Positions 1 to 8,160 of a DNA stretch of 64,000 nt are shown here, in pieces. Position 1 is the stretch's first letter. Each line of letters starts with the position of its first letter. The notes under the pieces are model-generated. The model did no database searches. It was not told where the DNA came from and was given only the letters and a program-made list of their open reading frames with translations. A program made the translations under genes and the position numbers. Source of the stretch: Sporocytophaga myxococcoides DSM 11118 (GTDB taxonomy: Bacteria; Bacteroidota; Bacteroidia; Cytophagales; Cytophagaceae). Location of the stretch: NCBI RefSeq assembly GCF_000426725.1, contig NZ_AUFX01000010.1:124001-188000 (forward strand), given 5' to 3'.

Positions 1-633
1 AAAGAAGATATCAAGAGCTGGAGACGGCTTGTAGTCATTCATATCTCCAAGGACAATCCAGTTATGATTTCCAGGATTGCTTCCGTATTTCTTCTTTAAA
101 ATATCGATTACAGCTTCCGCCTGAACTCTTCTTCTTTGAGACGTGACCTCTCTTCCCTCCATCATTGATTTAAGATGATTTACAAAAAGCGTCAAAGGTT
201 TGCTTTCAATATTGAATTCAACTTCAAGACAGTCCCGTGAAAAAATATAACTCTTGTTATTCGAAGTTCTTAGAAACTGATGCGTCCTGATTGCATCAAA
301 TGGCACCTTGCTTAAAATCGCCACATCAATAAATCTGGGATCATTTCCATCAATAACAGCTTTATACTTATAACCAGCCTTACTGAGAAACTGATTGTTA
401 AATTGCTTCAAAGCATCCATGTTTTCAATTTCCTGAAGAGCGATGATATCCGCCTTGGTTTCCTTTATTGCAGCAGCAGTTGCAGCCCTTTCAGCATCAA
501 TGATAATATCAAACTTCTTTGGGTCAATAATAAATCCCTCTGTTTTGGTTGTTGCAGAATTAACTCCTTTATCAAACTTAAATCGTCTGAAAAGATTCTC
601 GCAATTAAAGGTTGCGATAGTAATTTGTGTCAT
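1..633 (-). CDS. Endonuclease/exonuclease/phosphatase family protein (3' end outside window)
   Basis: Open reading frame of 211 codons that starts with ATG at 633 and runs off the left edge, so the C-terminus is missing. The N-terminus reads MTQITIATFNCENLF, the usual opening strand of the EEP (DNase I-like/exonuclease III) fold. It is followed by ALQEIEN, carrying the metal-binding Glu, then VNHLKS and LGDMNDYKPSP, matching the family's GD(F/M)ND motif. These enzymes cleave phosphodiester bonds in nucleic acids or phospholipids using Mg2+. No signal peptide is visible at this start, so a cytoplasmic location is likely. The substrate cannot be told from the sequence. Identification of the fold is firm. 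Confidence 0.88.
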   Translation of the reverse strand, partial: MTQITIATFNCENLFRRFKFDKGVNSATTKTEGFIIDPKKFDIIIDAERAATAAAIKETKADIIALQEIENMDALKQFNNQFLSKAGYKYKAVIDGNDPRFIDVAILSKVPFDAIRTHQFLRTSNNKSYIFSRDCLEVEFNIESKPLTLFVNHLKSMMEGREVTSQRRRVQAEAVIDILKKKYGSNPGNHNWIVLGDMNDYKPSPALDIFF

Positions 634-716
634 AGCTAAAAATGGTTGATTGTAACAAAGCTAAAAATTAAATAGAATAAGTTGTAAAAAATATAATAAA
701 ACTTGGCAAGGTGTAT

Positions 717-1571
717 TTATTGCATTAACCTCTCCCCACAAATCCTCCTCACCAACTCCTTCAACACCTCAATCCTCCCACTCAAATACTCCAGATCCTC
801 TTTCGTAATCTTATACCCCTTCTTATACCTCGCATCAATATAAGCCTTCTTCAACAGCTCGTAATGATCAATCTGTTCCTGGGTTTCTTTTGGAAATATA
901 GCTCTGAATTCTTTGTTAATCACAGCAGCCGTCTTACCCAATTCATCCAGGTCATGGTTCTTGCCTTTGTAGTGCGTGAAGACTAAGGCAACAGCAGAGT
1001 AAAAGCTCTCAGTGGCTTGATGAAGCATGAATGCAGCTTTATTCCAACTTTCGCTAGAAAAATAAAACCTATACCCATCTAAAAATTCACCACCACTCTT
1101 AAACCAGTATTCATACTCCTCTTTAGCTCTTCTAAGCACAGCATCCGGATTTACCTTTCCCGGAGTTGCAAGCGTTACTTCACCGGAATCGTATAATACA
1201 ATCCCCTCACGGATTACATCAGTGAAAAAATAACTTCCGGCTTTGAGTTCTTTATTGATGAATTCAGCGCTATGATGAATGGCGGTAACCGTTGTAGATA
1301 GCTCAAGCTTCTTCAGCTTTTGCTTGGTCTTGCGCCATCTGCTGGAGGATGTATTACCCAGTTCCTCAGGAGTAATCACCAGAATATCATAATCACTCTT
1401 GAAAATCAGCCGGATTCCCTCCTCTACCTTTTCTTCCTCCGCCCAGGTATTCCTTGCATAACTTCCGAAAAGCAGCAGTTTAGCAGGCTTCATCTTTTCC
1501 ACAATGAGATCTGTGATAAGCTTCAGCTCCTCCTGTTTGTATTCCGGCAAAAAATCTAAACTGGCAATCAA
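717..1571 (-). CDS. Fused nucleotidyltransferase (MNT)-HEPN protein
   Basis: A 284-aa protein with two domains. The N-terminal part (about residues 15-110) has the minimal nucleotidyltransferase signature LLFGSYAR (G36, S37) followed by SDYDILV (D60, D62), the metal-binding Asp pair. The C-terminal part (about 165-280) is helical, with MLHQATES and AYIDARYKKGY as in HEPN domains that accompany MNT proteins. In toxin-antitoxin pairs the MNT protein AMPylates and silences a HEPN RNase; here both are one chain, so the role is inferred and could be antitoxin-toxin fusion or housekeeping. A canonical R-x4-6-H RNase motif is not obvious. The first 53 codons and 46 bases of 5' flank recur at 4017-4221. 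Confidence 0.85.
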   Translation of the reverse strand: MIASLDFLPEYKQEELKLITDLIVEKMKPAKLLLFGSYARNTWAEEEKVEEGIRLIFKSDYDILVITPEELGNTSSSRWRKTKQKLKKLELSTTVTAIHHSAEFINKELKAGSYFFTDVIREGIVLYDSGEVTLATPGKVNPDAVLRRAKEEYEYWFKSGGEFLDGYRFYFSSESWNKAAFMLHQATESFYSAVALVFTHYKGKNHDLDELGKTAAVINKEFRAIFPKETQEQIDHYELLKKAYIDARYKKGYKITKEDLEYLSGRIEVLKELVRRICGERLMQ

Positions 1572-1617
1572 TGAGTTAAAATTATTTTTCCTAAATCTCT
1601 AAGTTAGAAAAAATCGG
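1413..1617. repeat. 205-bp direct repeat, copy A (5' part of MNT-HEPN gene)
   Basis: Covers codons 1-53 of the MNT-HEPN gene plus 46 bases upstream. Copy B lies at 4017-4221, offset 2604 bases in the same orientation. By eye there are 8 mismatches, all inside the coding part and all synonymous; the 46 upstream bases are identical. Confidence 0.9.
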
Positions 1618-1742
1618 TTAGATTATGAAAAACATTGTTTAAGCTTTGCAAGACTTGCAAGAAGACCTAACAGCTATAATCAATTAAAACTCACCACATA
1701 TACTGTTATGTCATTTGTCTTAATATACTCCAAAACAAAAAA

Positions 1743-1778
1743 AAACCTCCAAGTCTTAAATTCCTGGAGGTTTATTAA
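1743..1778 (-). terminator. Rho-independent terminator
   Basis: Inverted repeat AAACCTCCA / TGGAGGTTT with a 13-base loop. Read on the minus strand it is followed by a long T run (the A run ending at 1745). It lies about 135 bases beyond the stop codon of the minus-strand T9SS gene at 1911-3914 and probably ends that transcript. Confidence 0.75.
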
Positions 1779-1910
1779 AGTACTGTAAATTCATATTAGC
1801 AACAATGGTGTCAAAACTACAACTTTGTTTTATGTAAATGTATTCTACTCGAATACCACAATGAAGCAAGTACCGGGAGACGAGACATCATGCTGCCAAC
1901 TGCATGTAAA

Positions 1911-3914
1911 TTACTTTTTTATTATTTTACCACTTCCTAAAATATTACCATCACTGCCAGAAATCAAGAAAAAGTATATGCCATTGGATAATGAAAATAA
2001 ATCAAGAGCATTTTTATTTTCCAAATGTAATACATGATCACCTGTAGAAGACATTAGGTCAATTTGAAAATCTTTAGCTGATATGTTTGTAAACTTTACT
2101 ATATCAGTTGCAGGATTAGGAACTACTTCAACTCTGCAAGCATCAAAGTTATTATTGTTAACAGAGGTAATAACATCATCAACTTTGAATGAATATTGAG
2201 CTGATATACTCTTGTTGCTTCTGCAGTTGTTACAAATATTTATTTTAACAGTATATATGCCATTTTCTAAAGGATAAAAACTCGACTCCGTCTCATTTTC
2301 TATTAACCTTTCATCTTGGTACCACTCATAAACTGCCCCTTTAAACACTGGAGCAAATAGTTTTCCTAATTTTCTTTGAATTCCATGAAAGTCTATTTCA
2401 TCGAAGGCCTCTGCACATCCATTATTAATTAAGAGTTTATAAACTCCATCTGCCAATGCATAAATTGAATTTCCAGATTCACTTGAGAGGAACTGACCAT
2501 TGTAAAACCATTGATTGGAGAATGAGCTTTCAGAAGAAAGTATTGCTTCATCGACTATGATTTTCACATTGGAAAATGTAGTGTCGCAAAATTTAACAAG
2601 ACATATATCTCCAAATCCTTTAGCGGAAATCTCTTCACTTTCAACATTTCTGCTTTCTGTAAAATAGCCACTAAAAACGATATGGCCGGTTGGACTTATT
2701 GATATGCTTGTACCGGAATATACCTGTTCTAGGTTTTTAGCCCAAACTCTATTACCTGCTGCATCATATTTAACAATTAAAGTACTACCGTTTACAACGG
2801 TAAATAGATTGAAGTTTATACCGGCTATCGACTGACTTCCTTCATAATGCCCCGTTATATAACAGTTACCGGCAGCATCTACTTTTAATTCTCTATCTAC
2901 ATTTGGTGATGAGAGTTGCAGTGTATCTATCCACTTTGTTTTACCATTCGAATCAAACATTCCTGTAAAAATTTTATTACCAGATGACGAAGCCCCTCCG
3001 ATAGAACCCGATATATAGACATTTCCAGATGGATGAACATCAATTCCTGACACTTGATCAGAATTGGAATTTCCAATTTTTTTAGCCCACTGAAATAATC
3101 CTTCTGAATTTATTTTGGCTATAAAAATATCACTAGTGCTACTTGTGCTTGAATTATTAAGTGTAAATGTTCCTAAATTAGTACCAGATCCTGTGAATAT
3201 TCCAGTTATATAAAAGTTTCCGCTAGAATCGGCACTAACACCCCGTGCATATTCTGTACCTGAGCCTCCTGCAGATTTTGCAAATAATTCATTACCTAAT
3301 GAATCATACTTTACTAAAAAAATATTATCAAAGCTTGAATATTGAATTATTTTGCTTCCAAAAACAGCATTAAATCCATACTCCCCAACGATCAAAACAC
3401 TTCCGTCTTTATCAGCAGCAATTGAATTAGCAGTAACATTTTGCTGTCCACTTCCAGTTTTGTTCCAAATAAGATTCCCTAATGTATCATATCTGCTGGT
3501 AAACGTACTGAAATAATTGCCAAAATTTTGCACACCAGTAACATATACACTGCCTTTGTTATCTATACATAAATCGCTGCCTTTGATCTCTGTTCCGGTT
3601 TGACGAATGGTAGATACATTTTTTACCCATTTTAAATTTCCTGCTCCATCTAGTTTGGCAAGAAATATATAGCGGTAACTATTATTCCCGACAAGTGTTG
3701 TGTCGCCTATTGTCAGGCTACCTTGGAAGATACCTGTCAAGAAGAGATCACCATTTATATCCTGCGCAGAAGAGTTTACCACATCCTTATTTGGCCCTCC
3801 AAATGCTTTTAACCACTGCTTGTTTTGTGCATGGCTAGCGGCATAGCAAAAATGAATTAATAAGAATAAGCAAATAAGCCTGCAGCTTTGATTAAACGTA
3901 AAAAATGACTTCAT
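1911..3914 (-). CDS. Secreted beta-propeller (SBBP-repeat-like) protein with T9SS sorting domain
   Basis: A 667-aa exported protein. Residues 1-29 form a signal peptide ending SHAQ. Residues about 35-440 contain repeated units with motifs such as DINGDLFLTG, DNKGSVYVTG, DSSGNFYITG and DAAGNCYITG, each followed by a strand like LVKYD or IAKIN; this is the pattern of SBBP/NHL-like beta-propeller repeats. Two Ig- or PKD-like stretches follow (about 450-590, with QWFYNG and YEWYQD). The end carries VEVVPNPATD and the terminal strand pattern of a type A T9SS C-terminal domain, so it should be secreted through the outer membrane and attached to the surface. The gene is bracketed by the two copies of the MNT-HEPN 5' repeat. 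Its ligand is unknown. Confidence 0.85.
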   Translation of the reverse strand: MKSFFTFNQSCRLICLFLLIHFCYAASHAQNKQWLKAFGGPNKDVVNSSAQDINGDLFLTGIFQGSLTIGDTTLVGNNSYRYIFLAKLDGAGNLKWVKNVSTIRQTGTEIKGSDLCIDNKGSVYVTGVQNFGNYFSTFTSRYDTLGNLIWNKTGSGQQNVTANSIAADKDGSVLIVGEYGFNAVFGSKIIQYSSFDNIFLVKYDSLGNELFAKSAGGSGTEYARGVSADSSGNFYITGIFTGSGTNLGTFTLNNSSTSSTSDIFIAKINSEGLFQWAKKIGNSNSDQVSGIDVHPSGNVYISGSIGGASSSGNKIFTGMFDSNGKTKWIDTLQLSSPNVDRELKVDAAGNCYITGHYEGSQSIAGINFNLFTVVNGSTLIVKYDAAGNRVWAKNLEQVYSGTSISISPTGHIVFSGYFTESRNVESEEISAKGFGDICLVKFCDTTFSNVKIIVDEAILSSESSFSNQWFYNGQFLSSESGNSIYALADGVYKLLINNGCAEAFDEIDFHGIQRKLGKLFAPVFKGAVYEWYQDERLIENETESSFYPLENGIYTVKINICNNCRSNKSISAQYSFKVDDVITSVNNNNFDACRVEVVPNPATDIVKFTNISAKDFQIDLMSSTGDHVLHLENKNALDLFSLSNGIYFFLISGSDGNILGSGKIIKK

Positions 3915-3932
3915 ATGATTTAAATTTTAAGC

Positions 3933-4175
3933 TTAATAATATGTATTATTTTGAACAATAGCGATTGCATCGCTACTCAATTTAACTTTTACTTTTCTTT
4001 TCAAATCAATCCTATAGATTCCCTCCTCTACCTTTTCTTCCTCAGCCCAGGTATTCCGCGCATAACTTCCGAAAAGCAACAACTTGGCAGGCTTCATCTT
4101 TTCCACAATGAGATCTGTGATAAGCTTCAGCTCCTCCTGCTTGTATTCCGGCAAAAAATCTAAACTGGCAATCAA
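3933..4175 (-). pseudogene. Truncated second copy of MNT-HEPN gene (codons 1-53 only)
   Basis: An 80-codon frame whose first 53 residues are identical to the MNT-HEPN protein at 717-1571, including the GSYAR motif. The sequence then leaves homology at 4016 and ends in 27 unrelated residues, so the catalytic Asp pair and the entire HEPN domain are absent. Part of the unrelated tail is encoded by an intergenic palindromic repeat (3957-3977), which supports it being non-genic. Eight nucleotide differences from the full copy are all synonymous. It is best read as a remnant of a paralogue or of a duplication; expression of a short peptide cannot be excluded. Confidence 0.8.
3957..3977. repeat. Palindromic intergenic repeat, family R (partial copy)
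   Basis: Core of the R family: arms TAGCGAT / ATCGCTA around TGC. Only the palindromic half is present; other members at 6043, 6755, 8161 and 14638 are about 60 bases long. Confidence 0.6.
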
Positions 4176-4221
4176 TGAGTTAAAATTATTTTTCCTAAAT
4201 CTCTAAGTTAGAAAAAATCGG
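4017..4221. repeat. 205-bp direct repeat, copy B
   Basis: Second copy of 1413-1617, about 96 percent identical by eye. It contains the start codon and 5' flank of the truncated MNT-HEPN remnant. Confidence 0.9.
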
Positions 4222-4562
4222 GTAAATATGATAAAAAAACATTGGGGAGATACCGGCAATTAAATCAATTATCAGACAGTGATTAAATACTCTGAGACCT
4301 ATATACTTATTACTGACTGAGTTCTATCAATATTTAAATTGTTATGTGTTGTCCAGATACTATCTATAAACTCAGGGATTTTACTTATACGTAAGCATAT
4401 AACCTATTTATTTAAAATAAAATCCGAAGACAACCTTGAAGCTGAATATTGATTCGCCTTCAGGCACCCAGCAGCTTTTTTTATTCTCTCTTAAATAGTA
4501 ATTTAGTAATATAATGAAGAATACCCATCCAACTTCGGTATTTCCTTATTGACTTTTAAAAT
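4222..4562. other. Intergenic, no gene seen
   Basis: AT-rich spacer between the truncated MNT copy and the 2OG-Fe(II) oxygenase gene. I see no convincing reading frame, RNA gene or terminator here; it must hold the oxygenase promoter, but no clear TAnnTTTG element was found. Confidence 0.5.
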
Positions 4563-5114
4563 ATGAAAAAGAACATCTTTACCAACTATATCTTTACTAT
4601 AGACAACTTTTGGACTAAGCAGGAATGTGAAGATTTTATCAAAAAAAGCGAAAACATCGGATATGAGCCTGCTACTGTGAACACAGAAAAAGGAGCAGTT
4701 AGAGTTGAATCTGTAAGAAATAATAACAGAGTAATTTATAACGATACTGAACTTGCTAATAAACTTTGGTTAAGATTTGAACAATCTGCACCCACAAAGA
4801 TAGGAAACAGTAAAGCCATTGGGTTCAATGAGCTTTTCAGATTTTACAAATATGAGCCCGGACAACAATTTAAACGGCACAGAGATCAAAGTTTTATCCG
4901 TAATGAATCTGAAGCAAGTTACTTTACATTCATGATTTACCTGAATGAAAACTATGAAGGAGGAGAAACAACTTTTAACGACCTAACGATTCAACCCAAA
5001 CAAGGTACAGCATTGATTTTCCTACATGACCTGGAACATGAAGGCAGCTCTGTTAAACAAGGTATAAAATATGTTCTACGCACAGACATAATGTTCAGGC
5101 TTGAAGAAGAATAA
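4563..5114 (+). CDS. 2OG-Fe(II) oxygenase (prolyl 4-hydroxylase-like)
   Basis: A 183-aa cytoplasmic protein. It has the iron-binding facial triad of the family: H106 and D108 in RHRDQS, and H159 in DLEHEG. It also has an Arg (R173 in VLRTD) placed to bind 2-oxoglutarate, and the typical MIYLNENYEGGETTF strand pair between them. Such enzymes use 2-oxoglutarate, O2 and Fe(II) to hydroxylate a protein or small molecule. The closest architecture is the short bacterial prolyl-4-hydroxylase alpha-subunit-like group. The substrate is not predictable and there is no partner gene next to it. Confidence 0.88.
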   Translation: MKKNIFTNYIFTIDNFWTKQECEDFIKKSENIGYEPATVNTEKGAVRVESVRNNNRVIYNDTELANKLWLRFEQSAPTKIGNSKAIGFNELFRFYKYEPGQQFKRHRDQSFIRNESEASYFTFMIYLNENYEGGETTFNDLTIQPKQGTALIFLHDLEHEGSSVKQGIKYVLRTDIMFRLEEE

Positions 5115-5194
5115 AAAGGTTTGACTTCTGCGCCAAAAGTCTCCGTTTCCTATGTGGGATAAATAGAACCTAAACAACTTTTAAAGAGATTAGA

Positions 5195-5875
5195 GTGGTA
5201 TTAATTATAATATTAATTGTTGCAATTCTCATTGTCATATGGATGGATCGGGAAAAGCGAAAGATGGAGTTTAAGGGTAAACCTGATATGATTAATCATA
5301 AGGTGTATAATTTCTGGACAATAGTCCTGATGCTGTTAGCACTGCTTCAGGCTCCCATATTATATTACTATACAAGTGGATTATTTTCAGTATTTGTAAC
5401 TATACTATATCTTTCAATCGCTTTGATAATAACAGGTATAATACTAAGATCCTGGATTAAGAAAAAAGACATCTCAGTTTTTCATAAAGCAGGGGTTTCT
5501 TTTTCAATTTTACTGGGAATTGCTTCTTCAATATGGGGCTCCGAAACAATTGAACAGCTTGATTGGAAATATAGACGTGCCGAAAGGGAATTAATTGTAA
5601 AAAAAGCCTTGAATGGCAGCGACATTGAAGACGGAGAATTAACCACCAACTATTTCCCTCCTATTTCTAATGGAGGTAAAGTTTTAGTAGAAAGCAAGAG
5701 TCCTGGAAATGTAACCGTTACCTTTTTCATTGACCGAGGATTTATGGATCATTATACTGCCTATATTTATACAACTGACAAATCATTAATTGAGGATTTT
5801 GATGCAAGAACAAAATCAGAATGGCACAGGACGAATAAAAAAATAGATGAGAATTGGTATAGGATAGCAGAATAG
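5195..5875 (+). CDS. Membrane protein of unknown function
   Basis: A 226-aa protein starting at GTG 5195, chosen because the first 16 residues form a hydrophobic segment that would be lost with the next ATG (5243). Further hydrophobic stretches lie at about 41-60, 64-86 and 100-113, giving three or four membrane segments. A soluble C-terminal domain of about 110 residues follows, containing DRGFMDHYTAYIYTTD. I do not recognise the family. It sits 80 bases downstream of the oxygenase gene on the same strand, so co-transcription is possible. Confidence 0.6.
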   Translation: MVLIIILIVAILIVIWMDREKRKMEFKGKPDMINHKVYNFWTIVLMLLALLQAPILYYYTSGLFSVFVTILYLSIALIITGIILRSWIKKKDISVFHKAGVSFSILLGIASSIWGSETIEQLDWKYRRAERELIVKKALNGSDIEDGELTTNYFPPISNGGKVLVESKSPGNVTVTFFIDRGFMDHYTAYIYTTDKSLIEDFDARTKSEWHRTNKKIDENWYRIAE

Positions 5876-5950
5876 CTGACTCATTTGATTAAGCCCTAAT
5901 ACTGCCCATGTCCGAGATAATTCAGCTGGGCCGCATATAAATCCTCGGAA

Positions 5951-5977
5951 GGCTGGCGCGCTTTTGAAAAGCGTGCC
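5951..5977. repeat. Palindromic intergenic repeat, family S, copy 1
   Basis: Arms GCGCGCTTTT and AAAAGCGTGC around a single G, fully paired except for one G-T wobble. The flank GGAAGGCT and following CCCC-CTGCTCTTCC resemble copy 2 at 16223-16248. It is not followed by a clean T run, so a terminator role is unlikely. Confidence 0.6.
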
Positions 5978-6042
5978 CCACTGCTCTTCCCTATTTTACG
6001 CATTCTGATCCAAATAGAAAAAGTAAGTTCATTACAAAGTGG

Positions 6043-6102
6043 CTTCAATAGTCCTCATTTCTTTAACGAGGATTTACGAGAATAACTATTGCATCGCTGG
6101 CA
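6043..6102. repeat. Palindromic intergenic repeat, family R
   Basis: About 60 bases opening with CTTCAATAGTCCTC, then AACGAGGATTTACGAGAATA and a decayed palindrome ATTGCATCGCT. It aligns along its whole length with the better preserved copy at 8161-8220. Confidence 0.6.
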
Positions 6103-6348
6103 AACTAATTCCAACAAGCTAACTTTGGAAAAACAGCATCTTTTAAGTTTAACTAATTATGAAAGGTTCGGTCTGTGAAATCGAGAAGTAAAAATGCTAA
6201 CAGTTTCAATGGTCGACAATTCCTTTATCAATATAATTTGCCATAATTATTATTCGGATTCAGTACCTTTGTTCCAGGCATTGATGCACATCCTTTCGCT
6301 AAACAAAATGCCTGATACTATTTATTATAAAGCAAAATCAAAAAAAAC

Positions 6349-6747
6349 ATGACACCTTGTTATTGCAACTCCGGCTTATCTTTTGAATCTTGTTGTGAAC
6401 CATTCCTTCTGGGAGACAAATCACCGGAGACAGCAGAGCAATTAATGCGGTCCAGGTATTCAGCGTATGTTGAAGCAGATGTTAGGTACATACTCAAGAC
6501 AACACATCCCTCTAAAAGAAAATATTATTCGGCAGCAAGCATAAAAAAATGGGCTACATCAAGCAAATGGTTAAAGCTGGAAATTATTGCGACAGAGAAG
6601 GGTTCTGCAACCGACGACAAAGGTACAGTTACTTTTAAAGCATATTATTCTAATGAACAGAATCAATCGGTTCATCATGAACATTCCTATTTTGTTAAGG
6701 AAAAAGGTATGTGGTTCTTTCTTGAAGGCGAAGTGAAAGAAGAATAA
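6349..6747 (+). CDS. ychJ: YchJ-family zinc-binding (SEC-C-like) protein
   Basis: A 132-aa protein with the YchJ signature: an N-terminal Cys cluster CYCNSG-x5-CC (C4, C6, C15, C16), followed by AEQLMRSRYSAY. The length matches the compact YchJ/UPF0225 form, consisting of an N-terminal SEC-C-like zinc motif and one NTF2-like domain ending in SYFVKEKGMWFFLEG. The molecular role of the family is not established. The gene is preceded and followed by repeat-rich spacers and appears to be transcribed alone. Confidence 0.85.
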   Translation: MTPCYCNSGLSFESCCEPFLLGDKSPETAEQLMRSRYSAYVEADVRYILKTTHPSKRKYYSAASIKKWATSSKWLKLEIIATEKGSATDDKGTVTFKAYYSNEQNQSVHHEHSYFVKEKGMWFFLEGEVKEE

Positions 6748-6754
6748 TAACTAT

Positions 6755-6813
6755 CCAATAGTCCTTCCATCCACTGAGGATTAACGAGATCTACCATTGC
6801 ATTGTTATTGCAG
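6755..6813. repeat. Palindromic intergenic repeat, family R (degenerate)
   Basis: Begins CCAATAGTCCTTCC, then ACTGAGGATTAACGAGA and ATTGCATTGTTATT. It aligns with 6043-6102 and 8161-8220, but the palindrome is decayed. Confidence 0.5.
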
Positions 6814-6883
6814 CAGTCATTCAACTTAGGAAACACCATTGAATGAATCAAATACCTCTAAGTAAAAAGACGAAATTTCTTTT

Positions 6884-7007
6884 GCCATCCTGAGCCTGCG
6901 AAGGATCTGATAGTCACAAAATGATTTACTATATAAATCATAAATCTGCCAGATAGTGCAAATTCATCCTTTGTGAAAACTCAGATGTTTCGCAAGCTCA
7001 ACATGAC
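6884..7007. repeat. 124-bp dispersed repeat, family T, copy 1
   Basis: Starts GCCATCCTGAGCCTGCGAAG and ends CAAGCTCAACATGAC. It matches the reverse complement of 10306-10429 along its full length, with the best conservation at the two ends. Sequences opening TGTCATCCTGAGC...GAAGGATC are common repetitive elements in Bacteroidota genomes (general knowledge). Confidence 0.8.
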
Positions 7008-7042
7008 CAAAATTAAAGATAACTTAATTTCACTTTACTTTA

Positions 7043-7678
7043 TTAACCTACAAACTTTACAAATTCTTCTCTTGGTGTTCTCCACTTTTTAAGATTCACC
7101 AACCAATCATTTGCTTCATCTCTGTAACCTATAGGTAGTATAACAACACTTTTAAGGCCTAATTCATTAAGACCCAGGAATTCGTCCATTTTAATATTAT
7201 CAAACCCTTCCATTGGTGTAGCGTCCACCTTTTGTTCCGCCGCAGCAGCAATAGCCAGTCCAAATGATATGTATGCCTGTTTGGCGCAGCGGTTTTCCTG
7301 CCATTCTTTTCCTAATGGCTCATAAAGCCCCAGAAGCATTTTTTTGTAATCTTCAGACGAGTTATCAGGCAAGCCACGCTCCCTGGAAGTTCGTAGCAAA
7401 ACATCTCCTACTCTGTCAGCTGAATAACTGTCCCATGCAGCCCAAACCAGCAAATGAGAGCAGTCAGTAATCTGACTTTGATTGAAAGAAAATTCCCTGA
7501 TTTGTTCAAGCTTTTTCCTGTCGCTGATTACAAAAATTTTATAAGGCTGAAGACCAGACGATGAAGGTGCATATCTTGCGGCTTCCAGTATATAGTCTAA
7601 TTTCTCTTGCGGAACTTGTTGTCCGTTCATTTTCTTTGCAGCATAACGCCACTTTAAGTTGTCTAGCAAAGTCATCAT
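7043..7678 (-). CDS. Nitroreductase-family NAD(P)H-dependent oxidoreductase
   Basis: A 211-aa flavoprotein when started at ATG 7678 (MMTLLDNLKWRYAAKKMNG). A frame-open extension to 7738 would run through the palindromic operator, so the shorter start is preferred. Typical FMN-binding motifs are YAPSSSGLQPYKIFVI near the N-terminus and PIGYRDEAND near the end. The family reduces nitroaromatics, quinones or enones with NAD(P)H, and the NfsB/DrgA-like group is a common target of HxlR regulators. It is divergently transcribed from such a regulator (7781-8131), with about 100 bases between the starts, so it is probably induced by an electrophile or redox signal. Confidence 0.88.
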   Translation of the reverse strand: MMTLLDNLKWRYAAKKMNGQQVPQEKLDYILEAARYAPSSSGLQPYKIFVISDRKKLEQIREFSFNQSQITDCSHLLVWAAWDSYSADRVGDVLLRTSRERGLPDNSSEDYKKMLLGLYEPLGKEWQENRCAKQAYISFGLAIAAAAEQKVDATPMEGFDNIKMDEFLGLNELGLKSVVILPIGYRDEANDWLVNLKKWRTPREEFVKFVG

Positions 7679-7727
7679 ATAAATTTTTATTTGTTGATGC
7701 TGTAAAACTAGAATGAATTTATTTAAT

Positions 7728-7777
7728 TTGGTAACCAAGTATCAAAAAGTAACAGTAACCTTTAAGTAACCAAGTAA
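7728..7777. promoter_or_regulatory. Putative HxlR operator between divergent genes
   Basis: Contains the palindrome TTGGTAACCAA at 7728-7738 and a second GTAACCAAGTA at 7766-7776 (first at 7731-7741), with GTAAC units at 7749 and 7754 between them. HxlR proteins are dimeric winged-helix regulators that usually bind such repeats in their own divergent promoters. The TTGGTAAC core also occurs upstream of the other HxlR gene (22700-22730). Confidence 0.6.
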
Positions 7778-7780
7778 CTT

Positions 7781-8131
7781 ATGACAAAAAAGAAAAGTCC
7801 TGATGAATGCAAAAAGCAGATTATGGCTGTTCATGATGCCATGGACGTACTGACAGGTAAATGGAAAATATCCATCATCGCAGTACTTTGCTTTCATAAT
7901 AAGAGAAGATTTTCTGATATATTAAAAGACGTAAAAGGAATTTCCAATAAGATGTTGAGTAAGGAATTAAAGGAGATGGAAATAAATAAACTTATCAAAA
8001 GGACTGTCGAGGCTACACAACCTGTAACAGTTCATTATGAGCTTACTGAATATGGTCAGAAATTACAATATGTAATTAAAAATCTTTCTGATTGGGGAAT
8101 TGAACACAGAAAAGAAATAATGGGGAAATAA
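7781..8131 (+). CDS. HxlR-family transcriptional regulator
   Basis: A 116-aa winged helix-turn-helix protein. It has the family landmarks: an early Cys (C10), AMDVLTGKWKISIIAVL, RRFSDILKDVKGISNKMLSKELKEM and HYELTEYGQKL. HxlR/MarR-like proteins of this size sense electrophiles or oxidants, often through the N-terminal Cys, and control an adjacent reductase gene. The divergent nitroreductase gene and the repeated operator between them fit that model. It is similar in layout and motifs to the second HxlR protein at 22787-23149, suggesting paralogues. Confidence 0.9.
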   Translation: MTKKKSPDECKKQIMAVHDAMDVLTGKWKISIIAVLCFHNKRRFSDILKDVKGISNKMLSKELKEMEINKLIKRTVEATQPVTVHYELTEYGQKLQYVIKNLSDWGIEHRKEIMGK

Positions 8132-8160
8132 GTGTAGTGTCTCTGTAGCATGATACAATC

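Larger units (their letters stand above)
5876..6348. other. Intergenic region carrying two palindromic repeats
   Basis: No reading frame worth calling. It holds an S-family palindrome (5951-5977) and an R-family repeat (6043-6102), described separately. The remainder is AT-rich spacer that must include the promoter of the YchJ-like gene. Confidence 0.55.

Noticed and set aside
403-649. Two plus-strand frames of 78 and 68 codons
   Set aside because: They lie antisense to the endonuclease/exonuclease/phosphatase gene, which has clear family motifs.
1413-4221. 205-bp direct repeats as long terminal repeats or attachment sites
   Set aside because: They consist mostly of the coding start of a gene, and no recombinase is present; duplication or paralogue remnant is simpler.
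7679-7738. Longer N-terminus for the nitroreductase
   Set aside because: It would run through the operator palindrome, and the family's conserved start begins at 7678.
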